Assembly (NCBI RefSeq): GCF_041080675.1
Contig: NZ_CP163520.1
Span: 7,345,501 to 7,409,500, forward strand
Origin: Streptomyces sp. cg36
Lineage (GTDB): Bacteria > Actinomycetota > Actinomycetes > Streptomycetales > Streptomycetaceae
Direction: 5' to 3'
DNA: 64,000 nucleotides
Shown here: piece after piece, positions 20,201 to 29,703 of the stretch
Layout of the letters: every line of letters starts with the position of its first letter
How positions within the stretch are numbered: position 1 is the first letter of the stretch
Notes under the pieces: model-generated
Seen by the model: the letters and a program-made list of their open reading frames with translations, nothing else
Database searches by the model: none
Told to the model about the DNA's origin: nothing
Position numbers and translations under genes: made by a program

Positions 20201-22977
20201 GGGTGCTCGCCGGGCGCGGGGACGGCGTAGGCGACCAGGATGCGGTCGGCCGAGCCCTCGCTCTCGCGGGTCACCACGGCGGCCCGTGCCACACGGGGGT
20301 GGCCCAGGAGCGCGGCCTCGATCTCACCGGGCTCGATGCGGAAGCCGCGGATCTTGACCTGCTGGTCGCAGCGGCCCGCGTACTCCAGGGTGCCGTCGGC
20401 CGAGCGCCGGGCCAGGTCGCCGGTGCGGTACATCCGCTCGCCCGCCGGGCCGAACGGGTCGGCCACGAACCGCTCGGCCGTCAGCTCCGGGCGGTCCAGA
20501 TAGCCCTGGGCGAGCCCGGGGCCCGCCACGTACATCTCGCCGACCCAGCCGGGCGGCACCGGCTGGAGGCAGTGGTCGAGGACGTGGACGCGCAGGTCGG
20601 GCAGGGCGGTGCCGATGACGCTGCGGGCGGCCGGGTCCTCGATCGTCTCCCGGGTCATCCGCTGGTGGGTGACGTGCACGGTGGTCTCGGTGATCCCGTA
20701 CATGTTGACCAGGACGGGCGAGGCGTCGCCGTGCCGGTCCACCCAGGGGCGCAGCTGCGCGGGCTCCAGCGCCTCGCCGCCGAAGACGACGTAGCGCAGG
20801 GCGAGTTCACCGCCGTCGTCCGTCTCCGCCTCGGCCTGGACGAGCTGCTGGAAGGCGGAGGGCGTCTGGTTGAGGACGGTGACGCGCTCCTCGCGCAGCA
20901 GCCGCAGGAAGTCGTGCGGCGAGCGGCTGGTGGCGTACGGGACGACGACGAGCCGGCCGCCGTGCAGCAGCGGTCCCCACAGCTCCCAGACGGAGAAGTC
21001 GAAGGCGTACGAGTGGAAGAGCGTCCACACGTCGTCCGGGCCGAAGTCGAAGTGGGCGGCGGAGGTCTCGAAGAGCCGCACCACGTTGGAGTGCGGGATC
21101 ACCACGCCCTTGGGGCGCCCGGTGGAGCCCGAGGTGTGGATGATGTACGCCGGGTCGGCGGGGGTGAGCGGGGCCTGCCGGTCGGCGTCGGTGAGGTCCG
21201 CGCCGGGGCGGGCGGCCAGCTCGCGCTCCACGTCCGGGTCGCCGATGACGAGGGGGGAGGCGCCGGTGGCGGGCAGCGTGGCGGCGGTGGCCGCGTCGGT
21301 CACCACCAGCGCGGGGGAGGCGTCCTCGGCGACCGCGCGGATCCGCTCGGCCGGGTAGCCGGGGTCCAACGGCAGGTACGCGGCACCGGACTTGACGACC
21401 GCGAGCAGGGCGACGACCAGCTCGGCCGAGCGGGGCAGCGCCAGCGCCACCACCCCGCCGGGTCCGGCGCCGCGCTCGACGAGGAGCCGGGCCAGCCGGT
21501 TGGCGCGGGCGTTGAGCTCCGCGTAGGTGAGCCGGGTGTCCTCGTGGGTGACGGCGACCGCGTCGGGGGTGCGGGCGGCCTGGGCCTCGAACCGGGTGGA
21601 CAGCACGGCGTCGGGCGCGGTGGGCGTGCTCTCGGCGGCGGCGTACCCGGGAAGCTCCTCGGGGTGCAGCAGGGTGGTGCGGGCCAGCGGCAGACCGGCG
21701 TCCGCCTCGGCGAGCTGGTCCAGCAGGCGCAGCAGGCGCTGCTGGTGGTCGGTGAGCGCCTCTTCGGAGTAGAGGGCGGGGTTGGCGTCGAAGGCGATCC
21801 ACACGCCCTCGCCGCCCGCGCCGGGCCGCACGTTGATCTGGAGGTCCTCGACGGCGCCGCCGGAGAGGTGGTGGGAGGTGGTGCGGTGGCCGCCGAAGGG
21901 CGGCTCCTCGTCGAACGGGACCAGGTTGACCACCGGCCCGTACAGCCGCCGGTCGCCGCCCAGGAGTTTGAGGTCGCGGCGCAGGTCCTCGGCCCGGTAC
22001 TGCTGGTGCTTGCGCACATCGCGTAATGCGGCGGCGACCGCCGCCACCAGCTCTCCGGCGGTGGTGGCGGGGGTTACGGCCAGGCGCAGCGGCAGGATGT
22101 TGGAGGCGGTGCCGGGCGTGCGCAGGGCGGTCGAGCCGAGCCGGCTCATGGTGGGCAGGCCGAGCACGATGTCCTGCTGCCCGGTGACGCGGTGCAGATA
22201 GGCGGCGACGGCCGCCACGATCAGATCGTTGCGGGCGGCCCCGAAGCGGGCCGCCGCCGCGGTCAGCCGCTCGGTCTCGGCGGGGGAGAGGAGGGTGGTG
22301 CGGCGCAGGAAGGACGGGGAGGGCGCCGCGGTGCCCTCGGTCAGACCGACGGCGCCGGGCGCGTCCGCGAGGCGGGCCGTCCAGTGGTCGCGGTCGCGGG
22401 TGAAGCGGTCCGAGGCGCGGTAGGCGTTCTCCTCCTCCAGCAGCCGGTCCACCGGCAGGAACGGGCTCGCGGGCACCTCGCGCCCGTCGGCGAGCGCCGC
22501 GTACACCTCGGAGAGGCGCCGGGCGACGAGCTTGTAGCTGTAGCCGTCGAGCAGGATGTGGTGGGCCCGCAGGAACCAGAAGTGGCGGTCGGGTGCCAGG
22601 GTGAACAACGCCTGGGTGAACAGCGGGCCCTCGGTGAGGTCGGCCGCCCGGGCCATGTCGGCGCGTATCCATGCCTCGGCCGCCGCACCGGGGTCCGCCT
22701 CCGCGCTCACGTCCACCAGCCGCAGCGGCCAGTCGTCGGCCGCGGCCGGCGCGCTGCGCGGGCCGTCGGGGGTGTCGGCGAAGCGCAGGGCGAACGTCTG
22801 CGCCTCGCCCACGGTCCGCCGCAGCGCGGTCTCGAACAGCGCGGGGTCCACGGGCCCGTGGATCTCCACGTACTCGGCGGTGTTGTAGGCGGCGTTCGCG
22901 GGGTCGAGCCGCTGGGCGAACCAGAGACCCTGCTGGGCCCCGGTCAGCGGGCTACTGGTGTCCTCCTGGACAGACAT
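14224..22977 (-). CDS. antC: nonribosomal peptide synthetase AntC (C-A-T-C-A-KR-T)
   Basis: A 2917-residue bimodular NRPS. C1 has HHILLDG at 139-145. A1 (about 465-960) shows Thr-code residues D, F and W in [10 protein letters not shown] in [11 protein letters not shown] in VNMYGITE and V-H in TTVHVT. T1 Ser lies near 1016. C2 has HHSAADG near 1200. A2 (about 1680-2200) lies before a ketoreductase (nucleotide loop near 2477; S, Y and N in SSVNGY and SYAAANAF), followed by T2 (Ser near 2821). Known AntC uses Thr, then pyruvate reduced to lactate. The ATG at 22977 was chosen by homology start and a GAGGG site. Codon 318 (22026-22024) is TTA. Confidence 0.95.
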   Translation of the reverse strand: MSVQEDTSSPLTGAQQGLWFAQRLDPANAAYNTAEYVEIHGPVDPALFETALRRTVGEAQTFALRFADTPDGPRSAPAAADDWPLRLVDVSAEADPGAAAEAWIRADMARAADLTEGPLFTQALFTLAPDRHFWFLRAHHILLDGYSYKLVARRLSEVYAALADGREVPASPFLPVDRLLEEENAYRASDRFTRDRDHWTARLADAPGAVGLTEGTAAPSPSFLRRTTLLSPAETERLTAAAARFGAARNDLIVAAVAAYLHRVTGQQDIVLGLPTMSRLGSTALRTPGTASNILPLRLAVTPATTAGELVAAVAAALRDVRKHQQYRAEDLRRDLKLLGGDRRLYGPVVNLVPFDEEPPFGGHRTTSHHLSGGAVEDLQINVRPGAGGEGVWIAFDANPALYSEEALTDHQQRLLRLLDQLAEADAGLPLARTTLLHPEELPGYAAAESTPTAPDAVLSTRFEAQAARTPDAVAVTHEDTRLTYAELNARANRLARLLVERGAGPGGVVALALPRSAELVVALLAVVKSGAAYLPLDPGYPAERIRAVAEDASPALVVTDAATAATLPATGASPLVIGDPDVERELAARPGADLTDADRQAPLTPADPAYIIHTSGSTGRPKGVVIPHSNVVRLFETSAAHFDFGPDDVWTLFHSYAFDFSVWELWGPLLHGGRLVVVPYATSRSPHDFLRLLREERVTVLNQTPSAFQQLVQAEAETDDGGELALRYVVFGGEALEPAQLRPWVDRHGDASPVLVNMYGITETTVHVTHQRMTRETIEDPAARSVIGTALPDLRVHVLDHCLQPVPPGWVGEMYVAGPGLAQGYLDRPELTAERFVADPFGPAGERMYRTGDLARRSADGTLEYAGRCDQQVKIRGFRIEPGEIEAALLGHPRVARAAVVTRESEGSADRILVAYAVPAPGEHPSPAELRTHLAALLPEHMVPSACVLLDALPLTANGKLDAKALPAPDFAAAATGRAPATESQALVCGLYEELLRLPEGTVGPDDNFFDLGGHSLLATRLMTRLRAATGAEVSMAVFFALPTPAAVAGHLTAAAGPARPPLVRAERPDPVPLSFTQQSMWFLNQLDGAAATYNIPLVVPLAHEVDEAALRAALADVADRHETLRTLLPESGGVPRQDIRPRGALRPELHVVDCPASEVGAHVDAARRHRFDLTRDQPLWAGLYGTGAARTLVLVLHHSAADGWSLRPLAEDLSTAYAARCEGRDPGWEELPVQYADYALWQRALLDDTDAEDGLMQRQLGFWKERLAGLPVELALPADRPRPEAPGRRGGHLTLDVDAALHRALLRLGEESGASLFMVVQSALAALLTRWGAGTDVPIGTPVAGRADAALDDLVGLMANSLVLRTDTSGDPEFRELLGRVKDFDLAAYDHQDLPFDRLVEELNPARTPARHPLFQVMLALQNNTEATVRLGADEAPLRPSATGTAKFDLFVDVVENQGPDGAPAGLVCHVEYAADLFDHTTVERAASALHALLAAVAEEPALRLGELPAPEPGDRTGTGAVAGSDAAGPERALLAQSDVRDAVAVTADGRTTLFAVPTRAAAAEQAARAVRRAADDRAAAFRVAAVTDLPRHPDGALDTEALGALPVIDTEAAEAWRGELSRLPGVRSATVSLEEVSDPIGRLYIGSSGGRATETARTLDAGAAAAVPALSEGAPLPEPTVAGWAEALRRAAAGGPHAEVVHVRADGSETRRDYASLIEEASRVLGGLRALGLRPGDQVILQCEDTEDFLATLWGCVLGGFVTVPLTVPPTYATASAPVAKLEGVWQMLHRPWMITSASGEAGLRDLAERRGWEGLRLTTTDELRAGPLDEDWHAARPDDVVLMLLTSGSTGLPKAVRLTHRNVLTRAAATASLNSLTEHDVSVNWIPLDHVTGVVMFHLRDVYLGCRQVHAPTSWILEDPLRWMELAHRHRATVTWAPNFAFGLVSEQAHRMSGRAWDLSPMRLVMNAGEVVVAATARRWLEVMKPFGLPQDVMHPCWGMSETSSVVTDTILAAQPQPGEDTFVSCGLPYPGFAMRIVDDQERIVAEGTAGRLQVRGTTVTHGYHDNAKANAESFTPEGWFETGDLAFLRAGELYITGRAKDVIIVNGVNHYSHEIESCVEELPFVVRSFTAACAVRTDPTAGTDELALFFHLEEGTDVTRALRSIRGKVTREIGISPAHLMPVEAALIPKTEIGKIQRTQLRKRFEAGEFDRIAQSSEILLASTATVPDWFLRPVWQRAERVHAPAQSGGHTLVLAGRHAPGAALAETVAARLRAEGGRCTVVTDGEEFARRDAAAYRVRPDSAADLGTLLDRLAADDRPVDAVLHLGTLDGRTGEPETAAELLAAQRDGADSLLCLAQALTARHTASQQVRLLVVSAAAQAVRDGDLPSYAHGAVGGLLKSLREELPWLRTAQVDLADAGDDAGPLLAELAAPVTDAEVAFRDGGRWIRRLAPLPDPLPRTAPPATEGFHLVSGGLGGVAGRLAEHLLKTPGTRLLLVGRTQLPDEDSWDKHIAEGGPLARRIETYRSLRELGEVRYVGADITDAERLRAAVAEAADVWSAPLAAVVHLAGRFEQRAVADLGLEEWRAALAAKVTGGWVLHRLAQEHGARTYLSFSSVNGYFGGSMSSSYAAANAFLDALAAHQRGSGLDAQSLAWSMWDELGMSEGYGLKSLTEARGYRVLDSASALRSFDLARTLAEPHLLIGTDRALPWVRGHVQAPARPVHRLAGKVALDEGADLGALYTAARTGARAAGADGHWVLRAAGSSAADAPGAAGDDSAEGTRRLEKVLSTIWCRVLGRDQVGVEENFFDLGGHSLLLVRAQGAVNEELGCELSVVDLFSHPSVRALARHLTETGFAAGSPAPADAPDSTPPSGLDLARQRAERQRAARAGRRPAPNTPRTEHEGPRNDG

Positions 22978-23814
22978 GGCACCAACCCTCATTAGGCGTT
23001 TGTGAAATTCTCCGCACACGGAAAGGGCCCGCGGGCCTCTGGGCGGAGGCCGTCGGGCGGGCGCGTGTGATCCACTCACTGGATGAACGGAATTGCGGCA
23101 CGGAAACAGGGGCGGGGAATGGCGTCGCCGAAATACCGCTGCGGGTGCGGTGCTTCGGAGAACCGGCAGTGCTCGGTGGAGTGCTGCCTTCCCCGGCTCA
23201 ACAACCCTGCATGAGGGGAAGTCGGGCGGTCAAGGGGATGATCCGCCCGGGCGTGTCACCCCACGGACCGTCAAAACCCCTTCCATTACGCGGTTCAGTG
23301 TGCCGGACGCCTTGGACGCGGCCGTACGAATCTGGCCAGCTTGAGATGTTTGGTTTGCGTCAATGAACCAGCCATGACAGGTTAAAAAATCGTGCTCCTG
23401 GCAAGTGCCCGCCGGTCGTCACCGCTGTATACGAGCCGATCAAGGCGGTCGGCGAGGGCCGATGTTGAGCCAAAATCACTTGCACGTGTGAGCAGACGGC
23501 GTGAGCCCGGTTAGCGTTCGGGGATCCGTGGGTATTCCCCGACCTGCGGTGCGGGAGCGTGTCACGAGGGGGAGCTGAGGGATAGGTCACTCGGTGAACC
23601 GCCGCTCCGCACTTGCGGGTCGGCGGAATTGAGGCTTCACTGAAGCCGATTCGGGATTCGGCATCGGCGCATGTGATCGCGGCCAATGCGCAGGGTTTCC
23701 CGAGCTTTTGTGCACCCACGAAGAGATCCGCGCGGGCAGTGGTTTGCGGGCAGCACCCACGCGGCTCGACACATACCGGCCCACCGGCGGGAAAGAAAGC
23801 TGAAGGGTAGTTAA
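22978..23814. promoter_or_regulatory. antC / antB divergent intergenic region (837 bp)
   Basis: There is no convincing gene here; it holds the divergent promoters for antCDE and antBA. Visible elements are a perfect GGCTTCA-C-TGAAGCC palindrome at 23633-23647, a CGGGGAT/ATTCCCCG near-inverted pair around 23519-23541, TCACTTGCACGTGTGA at 23476-23491, and CAGGGTTTCCCGAG at 23691-23704. The last resembles a PAS-LuxR (FscRI/PimM-type) operator but with one base less between half-sites. AAGGG 7 nt before the antB ATG is the ribosome binding site. Short open frames show no family resemblance. Confidence 0.6.
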
Positions 23815-25113
23815 ATGCAGCGCATGTTATGCCCGGTCGAGACGATCTACGTGGCGCAGCGGAGCCGTGCCGTGCTCGTGTGCACCGTGCGCGGCGCGCT
23901 CGACAAGGAGCTGCTCGCCGCGGCGTTCGCCGCCAAGGTCGCCGAGCATCCCTCGCTGCGCTGCCGGATCGCCGTCGAGGACGGGGCCGCCGTGCTCCAG
24001 CCGCTGCCGCCGGAGGACCGGCCGAGGCTGCTGGTGCGCGAGGGCGGGCCCACGGCCTTCACGGAGGAGTTCAACACCCCGCTGCCGGTGGGCGGCCCGC
24101 TGGTGCGCGCGGTGCTGCTGCGCGGCACCGACGAGCACAGCCTGGTCCTCAGCGTCGACCACACCATCACCGACGGCCACAGCGGCATCGCCCTGCAGAA
24201 CGCGCTGTGGGACACCTACACGGACCTCGTGGCGGGCCGCCGCCCGGTCACCGCGGAGGACCGCGAGGAGTACCCGGAGCCCGTCTCCGTCCAGCTGCCC
24301 GAAACGTCGGAGCCCGAGCTGGAGGAGTACCTGGCGCGGCGCGTGCGGCGCACGGTGGAGCGCCCCGTCGTCAGCCTCCCCTACGCGGCCGTGGGCGCCG
24401 AGCGCACCCCCGGCAGGCCCGAACTCGACGTACGGCGGCTGGTGCTGGAGCCGCACGAGACGTCCGGACTGCTCCAGTACGCCAAGTCCCAGCGGGTGCC
24501 CGTGCACGGACTGGTGGCCGCCGCCGCCCTGACCGCCGTGCGCGGTCTGCTCGGCGACGACCCGGACCCGCGCACCCTGGGCTGCCTCTCGCCGGTGGAC
24601 CTGCGCTCGCGGCTCGCCACGCCGCTGGCGCGCGAGGTGATGGTGCCCGCCGTGACGACCTGTCTCGACGTGTTCGACGTGGCGCCCGGCACCGACCCGC
24701 TGGCGCTGGCCCGCGAGGTCACCGAGAGCCTGCACACGGCCATCGACAGCGGCGAGTACCTCCATGAGCTGCACCTGCTGCCCAAGGTCCCGCAGCACCC
24801 GGCGATCCTCGCCACCAGCGTCATCGTGACCAACATGGGGCGGGTGGCCACCCCGGTGGTCCCCGACGGCCTGGAGGTCACCGACGTACGGCTCGCCCCG
24901 GCCCGCGAGAACTACTTCCCCCAGGCGGGGCGCGGCCCGGTGATGGTGTGCGTGGTCTCCTTCGGCGACCGGCTCGGCATCGAACTGCCCTACAGCACCG
25001 CCTGTTTCACCGACGAACAGGTCGAGGCCGTCCGCGGCGCCCTGCACACCGCCCTGCTCGGCTTCGCCGCCGGCCGCGACGACGCCGAGGGCCCGGTGGC
25101 GGTCCCCGCGTGA
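23815..25113 (+). CDS. antB: side-chain acyltransferase AntB
   Basis: A 432-residue member of the condensation/PapA-type acyltransferase superfamily with the HxxxDG motif in DHTITDGHSG. AntB transfers diverse acyl-CoAs onto the C8 hydroxyl of the dilactone and explains antimycin acyl variation. The ATG at 23815 has AAGGG 7 nt upstream. Codon 5 (23827-23829) is TTA, so translation should need the bldA tRNA right at the start and may also affect the downstream antA. AntA begins 50 bp later in the same direction. Confidence 0.92.
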   Translation: MQRMLCPVETIYVAQRSRAVLVCTVRGALDKELLAAAFAAKVAEHPSLRCRIAVEDGAAVLQPLPPEDRPRLLVREGGPTAFTEEFNTPLPVGGPLVRAVLLRGTDEHSLVLSVDHTITDGHSGIALQNALWDTYTDLVAGRRPVTAEDREEYPEPVSVQLPETSEPELEEYLARRVRRTVERPVVSLPYAAVGAERTPGRPELDVRRLVLEPHETSGLLQYAKSQRVPVHGLVAAAALTAVRGLLGDDPDPRTLGCLSPVDLRSRLATPLAREVMVPAVTTCLDVFDVAPGTDPLALAREVTESLHTAIDSGEYLHELHLLPKVPQHPAILATSVIVTNMGRVATPVVPDGLEVTDVRLAPARENYFPQAGRGPVMVCVVSFGDRLGIELPYSTACFTDEQVEAVRGALHTALLGFAAGRDDAEGPVAVPA

Positions 25114-25162
25114 GACAGCAGCGCGCCTCCGGGAGCGCATTCGAGTCCAGGAGCACTCTGCG

Positions 25163-25690
25163 GTGACGACGACGAACGAGACGCAGGCCCCGGTCGCCAC
25201 GGCCCTGCTGCCGCGGGCGCAGGCCGGCGACGACCGGGCCATGAACGACATCCTGCTGCACATAGAGCCCTTCGTCGGCCGGCTCTGTCTGCCGATCGCC
25301 CAGGGCCACAGCTCGGACGCCGCGCAGGAGGCGATGCTCGCCATCTTCCGCGGCATCCGGGGGCTGCGCGAACCCGAGGCGTTCTACGGGTGGGTGCGCG
25401 CGGTGACCGTACGGGAGGCGGTGCGCACCTCCAAGCGGCTGAGCCAGGGCCCGACCGACGACCTGACCGACCGGGCGCTGGACGGCAACCCCCTGGACAC
25501 CGTGCACATCTCCGACGCGATGGAGCGGCTGCCCGACCAGCACCGCCAGGTCCTGGTGCTGCGGGCCGTGTACGGCATGAACGAGGAGGAGATGGCCGCC
25601 ACCCTCGCCCTGCCCGTGGGCACCGTCCGCTCGCGGCTGCACCGCGCCCGCCGCAACTTCCAGAACGCCTGGCACCAGCAGAGCGCCTGA
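25163..25690 (+). CDS. antA: orphan ECF RNA polymerase sigma factor AntA
   Basis: A 175-residue ECF sigma factor with region 2 (about residues 15-85, RLCLPIAQGHSSDAAQEAM) and region 4 (about 105-165, PVGTVRSRLHRAR). No anti-sigma gene is adjacent, in agreement with the orphan sigma-AntA, which activates antGF and antHIJKLMNO. The GTG start has AGGAG 9 nt upstream. The C terminus is Gln-Gln-Ser-Ala; the Streptomyces albus protein is described as ending in Ala-Ala, used for ClpXP turnover, so the degron may differ here. Confidence 0.92.
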   Translation: MTTTNETQAPVATALLPRAQAGDDRAMNDILLHIEPFVGRLCLPIAQGHSSDAAQEAMLAIFRGIRGLREPEAFYGWVRAVTVREAVRTSKRLSQGPTDDLTDRALDGNPLDTVHISDAMERLPDQHRQVLVLRAVYGMNEEEMAATLALPVGTVRSRLHRARRNFQNAWHQQSA

Positions 25691-25695
25691 CCGCC

Positions 25696-25735
25696 GGTGC
25701 GCGCCGCCGTCCGGGCACACCGGCCGGCGCGCGCC
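25696..25735. terminator. hairpin between convergent antA and DUF1275 gene
   Basis: Arms GGTGCGCGCCG and CGGCGCGCGCC pair over 11 positions with one G-T pair, between two convergent stops. No T-run follows, as is common in Streptomyces. Confidence 0.5.
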
Positions 25736-25738
25736 CGT

Positions 25739-26452
25739 TCAGGCCGCGGTGGCCGGTCCGGTGCGGGCCGCGTCCGCCGCCGCCAGGGCGACGGCCGCCA
25801 GCAGCACCAGCGCCGGGGCCAGCGCGGCCGAAGTGCCGTGCCGCACCTGCAGCAGTCCGCCCGTCAGGGCCCCGGTGAACATGGCGAGCACGGAGAGCAG
25901 CCGCCGTACGGTCGCCGGGCCCGGCGGGTCCGCGGCCATGCCGGTCAGGGTGAGGGTGAGCACGGTGGTCGTCAGGTCCGGCACCGCGACCTTGCGCACC
26001 ACCGCGTTCTGCATCCCCATGCCGAAGGCGAGCAGCACGATCAGTACGTAGGTGATCCGGTCGAAGGCGCCGACCGCCAGCGCCACCGCGACCAGTACCG
26101 CGTGCGCCGCCACCAGCAGGGCGAACAGCCGCACCGGCGCGGCGATCCGCAGGGCGATGCGCCCACCGGTGAACGCGCCCGCCAGGAAGGCGGTTCCGGC
26201 CGCCGCCGAGGCGAGGGCCGAGAGCCCCGTGCCGCCCGCGAGCGCGAAGCCCAGGAAGACCACGTTGCCGGTCATGTTGGCCACGAACACGTGGTGCAGC
26301 CCCAGGAAGCTCACCGCGTCCACCATCCCCGTCACGACGGTGAGGACGACGAGCAGCGGCGGCAGCACCCCGTGCCGCTCCCCGTCACCGGGGAACAGCC
26401 GGGCGCCGGCGCGCCGCAGCAGGGCGGTCACCGGGGCGTGCTGCACGGTCAT
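25739..26452 (-). CDS. DUF1275 (YoaK-family) membrane protein
   Basis: A 237-residue integral membrane protein of the DUF1275/YoaK family. The signature GMVDAVSFLGLHHVFVANMT near residues 40-60 and the GMGMQNAVVR segment are typical. About six hydrophobic segments are visible. Function is unknown. The ATG at 26452 follows GAGGTGATCCGC and lies 5 bp after the next upstream gene, so the two form an operon. It marks the right border of the ant cluster. Confidence 0.85.
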   Translation of the reverse strand: MTVQHAPVTALLRRAGARLFPGDGERHGVLPPLLVVLTVVTGMVDAVSFLGLHHVFVANMTGNVVFLGFALAGGTGLSALASAAAGTAFLAGAFTGGRIALRIAAPVRLFALLVAAHAVLVAVALAVGAFDRITYVLIVLLAFGMGMQNAVVRKVAVPDLTTTVLTLTLTGMAADPPGPATVRRLLSVLAMFTGALTGGLLQVRHGTSAALAPALVLLAAVALAAADAARTGPATAA

Positions 26453-26457
26453 GCGGA

Positions 26458-27543
26458 TCACCTCACCGGGCGTCGGTCGAGCGGGGTCACGGGGGTGCGG
26501 ACGGCCACCGAGGTGCGGCGCGGCCCGGACCAGGGCGCGGGCACCGCGTCGATGTCCCGGGCCATCCGGTAGGCCAGCTGCTCGTAGTTGACGCGCCAGC
26601 CCTTGAAGTGCGGCCAGGCCGCCGCCGGATCCCGCTCCATGGGATGGCCCTGGTCGGCCATCCGCGCCACACCGGCCAGGAACTCCTCGTAGGTGAGCTG
26701 GACCGGGTCGTCGGGGTGCGGGTCGCGGTCGTACGGGATGCCCCGCAGATCGGCGATGTCGCGCAGGCACACGAAACCGGCCCGCAGCGCCATCCGCACC
26801 TCCGCCTGCGGCTGGGACGGGTTGAAGGCCAGGCGCAGGGCCGCCGCGTCCATCACGGACAGCAGGGCGATCAGCCAGTTGCGGTGGGCCTTGGGGGAGC
26901 GGAAGTGGATGAGGACCGGGTAGGTGGTGTGGCTCTCGCTCACCTCGGCGCTCCACCGCTCCCAGTTGCGGAACAGCTCGTTGAGGCTCTGCAACAGCTC
27001 CACCTGGGCGTACCGGGCGAGGATCTCCGGCCCCCAGGGAGGGCTGCCCGCCCGGGCCTGGAGGAGGGTCACCTCGGTCTCGCGCCGCTGGTAGGCACCG
27101 TAGAGGGTGGGCAGATAGCCGATCTGGAGGCCGATGACGACCGGTCCGGTGGCGGCGGCGCAGAAGTCGATGACGTTGAGCGTGACGCGGGTGCCGCTGG
27201 CGAAGCCGAGGGTGAAGAGCGAGGAGCCGGACTCGACCAGCGCGTCCTTGAGCTCCAGCCGGCTCACCGCCGCCTCCAGCAGGGCGTACCCCACCATGAA
27301 GCAGGCCAGCCAGCTGACCAGCGTCACCACGACCGCCAGCGGCGCCACCGGGGCGAGCACCCGGTCCTTCGCCTCGGCGGCCTCCAGCCGGTCGGCGACC
27401 AGCTGGAAGGGGCGGTGCACCAGCCGCTGCACGATCTGGGTGAAGCCGGACCGCGTCGGCCGGGGGATCACCAGCGTCCGCAGGACCGAGGAGAAGATCC
27501 CGAGGACGATGACGGCACCCGCGATGCCCTGTAGTACCCGCAC
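26458..27543 (-). CDS. membrane protein with channel-like pore segment
   Basis: A 361-residue protein. An N-terminal hydrophobic helix, a basic stretch, and two further membrane segments flank GSSLFTLGFASGTRV, which looks like an ion-channel P-loop with TLGF in place of TVGYG. The C-terminal half is soluble and helical. The start is GTG at 27543 with GGAAGGA upstream. Ion selectivity cannot be assigned. It could be an Ion_trans_2-like channel or an unrelated membrane sensor. It is cotranscribed with the DUF1275 gene. Confidence 0.65.
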   Translation of the reverse strand: MRVLQGIAGAVIVLGIFSSVLRTLVIPRPTRSGFTQIVQRLVHRPFQLVADRLEAAEAKDRVLAPVAPLAVVVTLVSWLACFMVGYALLEAAVSRLELKDALVESGSSLFTLGFASGTRVTLNVIDFCAAATGPVVIGLQIGYLPTLYGAYQRRETEVTLLQARAGSPPWGPEILARYAQVELLQSLNELFRNWERWSAEVSESHTTYPVLIHFRSPKAHRNWLIALLSVMDAAALRLAFNPSQPQAEVRMALRAGFVCLRDIADLRGIPYDRDPHPDDPVQLTYEEFLAGVARMADQGHPMERDPAAAWPHFKGWRVNYEQLAYRMARDIDAVPAPWSGPRRTSVAVRTPVTPLDRRPVR

Positions 27544-27668
27544 GGCAGTTGTGTTCCTTCCCAGGTCGTGGGGGCCATTCAAGCGCACGGCGGGCCGTGC
27601 GGGCGCGGTGTGCGGCGCTCCTTGGCCGGTACGGCCCCCGCGCGACAGCGCCTCGGCGCGGGTGTTGA

Positions 27669-29276
27669 ATGGGGAGCATGCGTGCCATACCGGGCAGGCG
27701 AGCGGGCCGGGCCCGCGCCTTCGCGGCCCCGTTCCTGGCGGTCCTGCTGACCGGGGCGAGCGGGGCGGGAGCGGGGGCCGCGGCGGCCCTGCCGGGCGCC
27801 GGGCCGCCCGCGCCCGAGCCGCAGCTGACCGGGGCCCAGGTGGACAAGGCGGTCGCGGCCCTCGACGACGACGTACGCGCCCTGATGAAGCGCACCGGGG
27901 TGCCGGGCGTCTCGGTGGGCGTGGTCTACAAGGACAAGGTGGTGTACCTGAAGGGCTTCGGGGTGCGCCGCGTCGGCGACAGCGCGAAGGTCGACCCCGA
28001 CACCGTCTTCCAGATCGCCTCCCTGTCCAAGCCGGTCGCCTCCACCGTCGTCGCGGGGGTGCTGGGCCAGGGCGGCGAGAAGGACCTGGGCTGGGACACC
28101 CCCGTCGCCGGACAACTGCCCGACTTCGCGCTGAAGGATCCGTGGGTGAGCGCGCACGTGACACCCGCGGACCTGTTCTCGCACCGCAGTGGTCTGCCCG
28201 ACCACGCCGGGGACCTCCTGGAGGACCTCGGCTACGACCGGGCGTACGTCCTGTCCCACCTGCGGTACGAGCCGCTCTCCGCGTTCCGCGCCAGTTACGC
28301 CTACACCAACTTCGGTCTCACCGCCGCCGCCGAGGCCGTCGCGCGGGCCAGGGGCGTCAGCTGGGAGAAGCTCAGCGAGGACACCCTCTACAAGCCCGCG
28401 GGCATGGACTCCACCAGCTCCCGCTTCGCCGACTTCGACAAGGCCACCGACAAGGCGTCCACCCACGTCAAGAACGCCGACGGCACCTGGAGCGCCAGGT
28501 ACGTGCGCGACGCCGACGCCCAGGCACCGGCCGGGGGCGTGAGCTCCAGCGCGCGGGACATGACCCGGTGGCTGCGGCTGCAACTCGCGGACGGCAGGCT
28601 CGACGGACGGCAGATCGTCGACTCCGCCGCACTCGCCCGCACCCACCTGCCCGAGATCGTCTCGCAGCCGCCCGCCGGGCCCGCCGACCGCGCCGGGTTC
28701 TACGGACTGGGCTGGAACGTCGGCTACGACGAGCGCGGCAGGCTGCGGCTCAGCCACTCGGGCGCGTTCGCGCTCGGCGCCGCCACCGCCGTGACCCTGC
28801 TGCCGCAGGAGCGGCTCGGCATCGTGGTGCTCACCAACGGCAGCCCCGTGGGCGTGCCGGAGACCCTGGCGCAGGACTTCTTCGAGACCGCGCAGTCCGG
28901 CAAGCCCGGCCGGGACTGGCTGCCGCTGATCGCCGGCGTCCTGGACAAGCAGCTCAACGAGGGCCGCTCGCCCACCGACTACGCCCACCCACCGGCCGAC
29001 GCCCGCCCCGCCCGCGCCGACAGCGCGTACACCGGCTCGTACGAGAACCCCTACTACGGCCGTCTCACCGTCACCGCCACCTCCTCGGCCCTGACCCTGG
29101 AGCTGGGTCCGAAACCCTTGAGGTTCCCGCTCACCCACTACAGCGGTGACGTCTTCAGCTTCGAGACGGCCGGGGAGAACGCGGTCGGCCGTACGGGTGT
29201 GACCTTCAAGGACAACACCGTGCGCGTCGAATACCTGGACGCGCACGGGCTCGGCACGTTCACCCGCGCGGGCTGA
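27669..29276 (+). CDS. secreted serine hydrolase, class C beta-lactamase/PBP4* family
   Basis: A 535-residue protein with an N-terminal signal-like segment (RR, then an Ala/Leu-rich core ending near residue 40). The SLSK (SxxK) nucleophile, YTN (YxN) and HSG motifs of the penicillin-binding/beta-lactamase fold are in order, followed by a C-terminal beta domain. Members hydrolyse peptides, esters or beta-lactams. The substrate here is unknown. A second ATG at 27678 is an equally possible start; neither has a clean ribosome binding site. It is divergent from the channel-like gene, and the 125 bp between them should hold both promoters. Confidence 0.85.
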   Translation: MGSMRAIPGRRAGRARAFAAPFLAVLLTGASGAGAGAAAALPGAGPPAPEPQLTGAQVDKAVAALDDDVRALMKRTGVPGVSVGVVYKDKVVYLKGFGVRRVGDSAKVDPDTVFQIASLSKPVASTVVAGVLGQGGEKDLGWDTPVAGQLPDFALKDPWVSAHVTPADLFSHRSGLPDHAGDLLEDLGYDRAYVLSHLRYEPLSAFRASYAYTNFGLTAAAEAVARARGVSWEKLSEDTLYKPAGMDSTSSRFADFDKATDKASTHVKNADGTWSARYVRDADAQAPAGGVSSSARDMTRWLRLQLADGRLDGRQIVDSAALARTHLPEIVSQPPAGPADRAGFYGLGWNVGYDERGRLRLSHSGAFALGAATAVTLLPQERLGIVVLTNGSPVGVPETLAQDFFETAQSGKPGRDWLPLIAGVLDKQLNEGRSPTDYAHPPADARPARADSAYTGSYENPYYGRLTVTATSSALTLELGPKPLRFPLTHYSGDVFSFETAGENAVGRTGVTFKDNTVRVEYLDAHGLGTFTRAG

Positions 29277-29325
29277 CCCGCCTCCGCAGGCCGGGTGCCC
29301 GGGAGGCCGGGCGTAGGATCCGGCC

Positions 29326-29703
29326 ATGATCGGAGAACTCCAGTGCGTGGTGCTCGACTGCTCTGACGTCCGCCAACTCGCCCTGTTCTACGGGGAGTTG
29401 CTCGGCGGCGAGGTGAACCGGCCGGATCGGCGCTGGTCGGTCGACGACGACTGGGCGACCCTGCACACCCCGTCCGGCGCCGTGCTCGCCTTCCAGCGCG
29501 TCGCGGACCACCGGCCGCCGCGCTGGCCCGACCCCTCGCGGCCCCAGCAGTTCCACCTCGACCTGGGCGTCCCGGATCTGGACAGCGCGGAAGCGGCGGT
29601 GCTGGCGCTGGGCGCGACCCTGCTCGACGGGGCCTCGGACGGGCGGGGCTGGCGGGTGTACGCGGACCCCGCCGGACATCCGTTCTGCCTCGTCAAGCAC
29701 TGA
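29326..29703 (+). CDS. VOC (glyoxalase/bleomycin-resistance) family protein
   Basis: A 125-residue vicinal-oxygen-chelate protein with the paired beta-alpha-beta-beta-beta layout. LQCVVLDCSDV opens the first half and FHLDLGVPDLDSAEAA opens the second. It resembles the subfamily often annotated as glyoxalase-like in actinomycetes. The ligand or reaction is unknown. It lies 49 bp downstream of the serine hydrolase and is possibly cotranscribed. Confidence 0.85.
   Translation: MIGELQCVVLDCSDVRQLALFYGELLGGEVNRPDRRWSVDDDWATLHTPSGAVLAFQRVADHRPPRWPDPSRPQQFHLDLGVPDLDSAEAAVLALGATLLDGASDGRGWRVYADPAGHPFCLVKH

Noticed and set aside
14089..22026. A 2,645-codon open frame on the plus strand opposite antC
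   Set aside because: It is a GC-bias shadow of antC: low complexity, no domain resemblance, wrong codon-position pattern.
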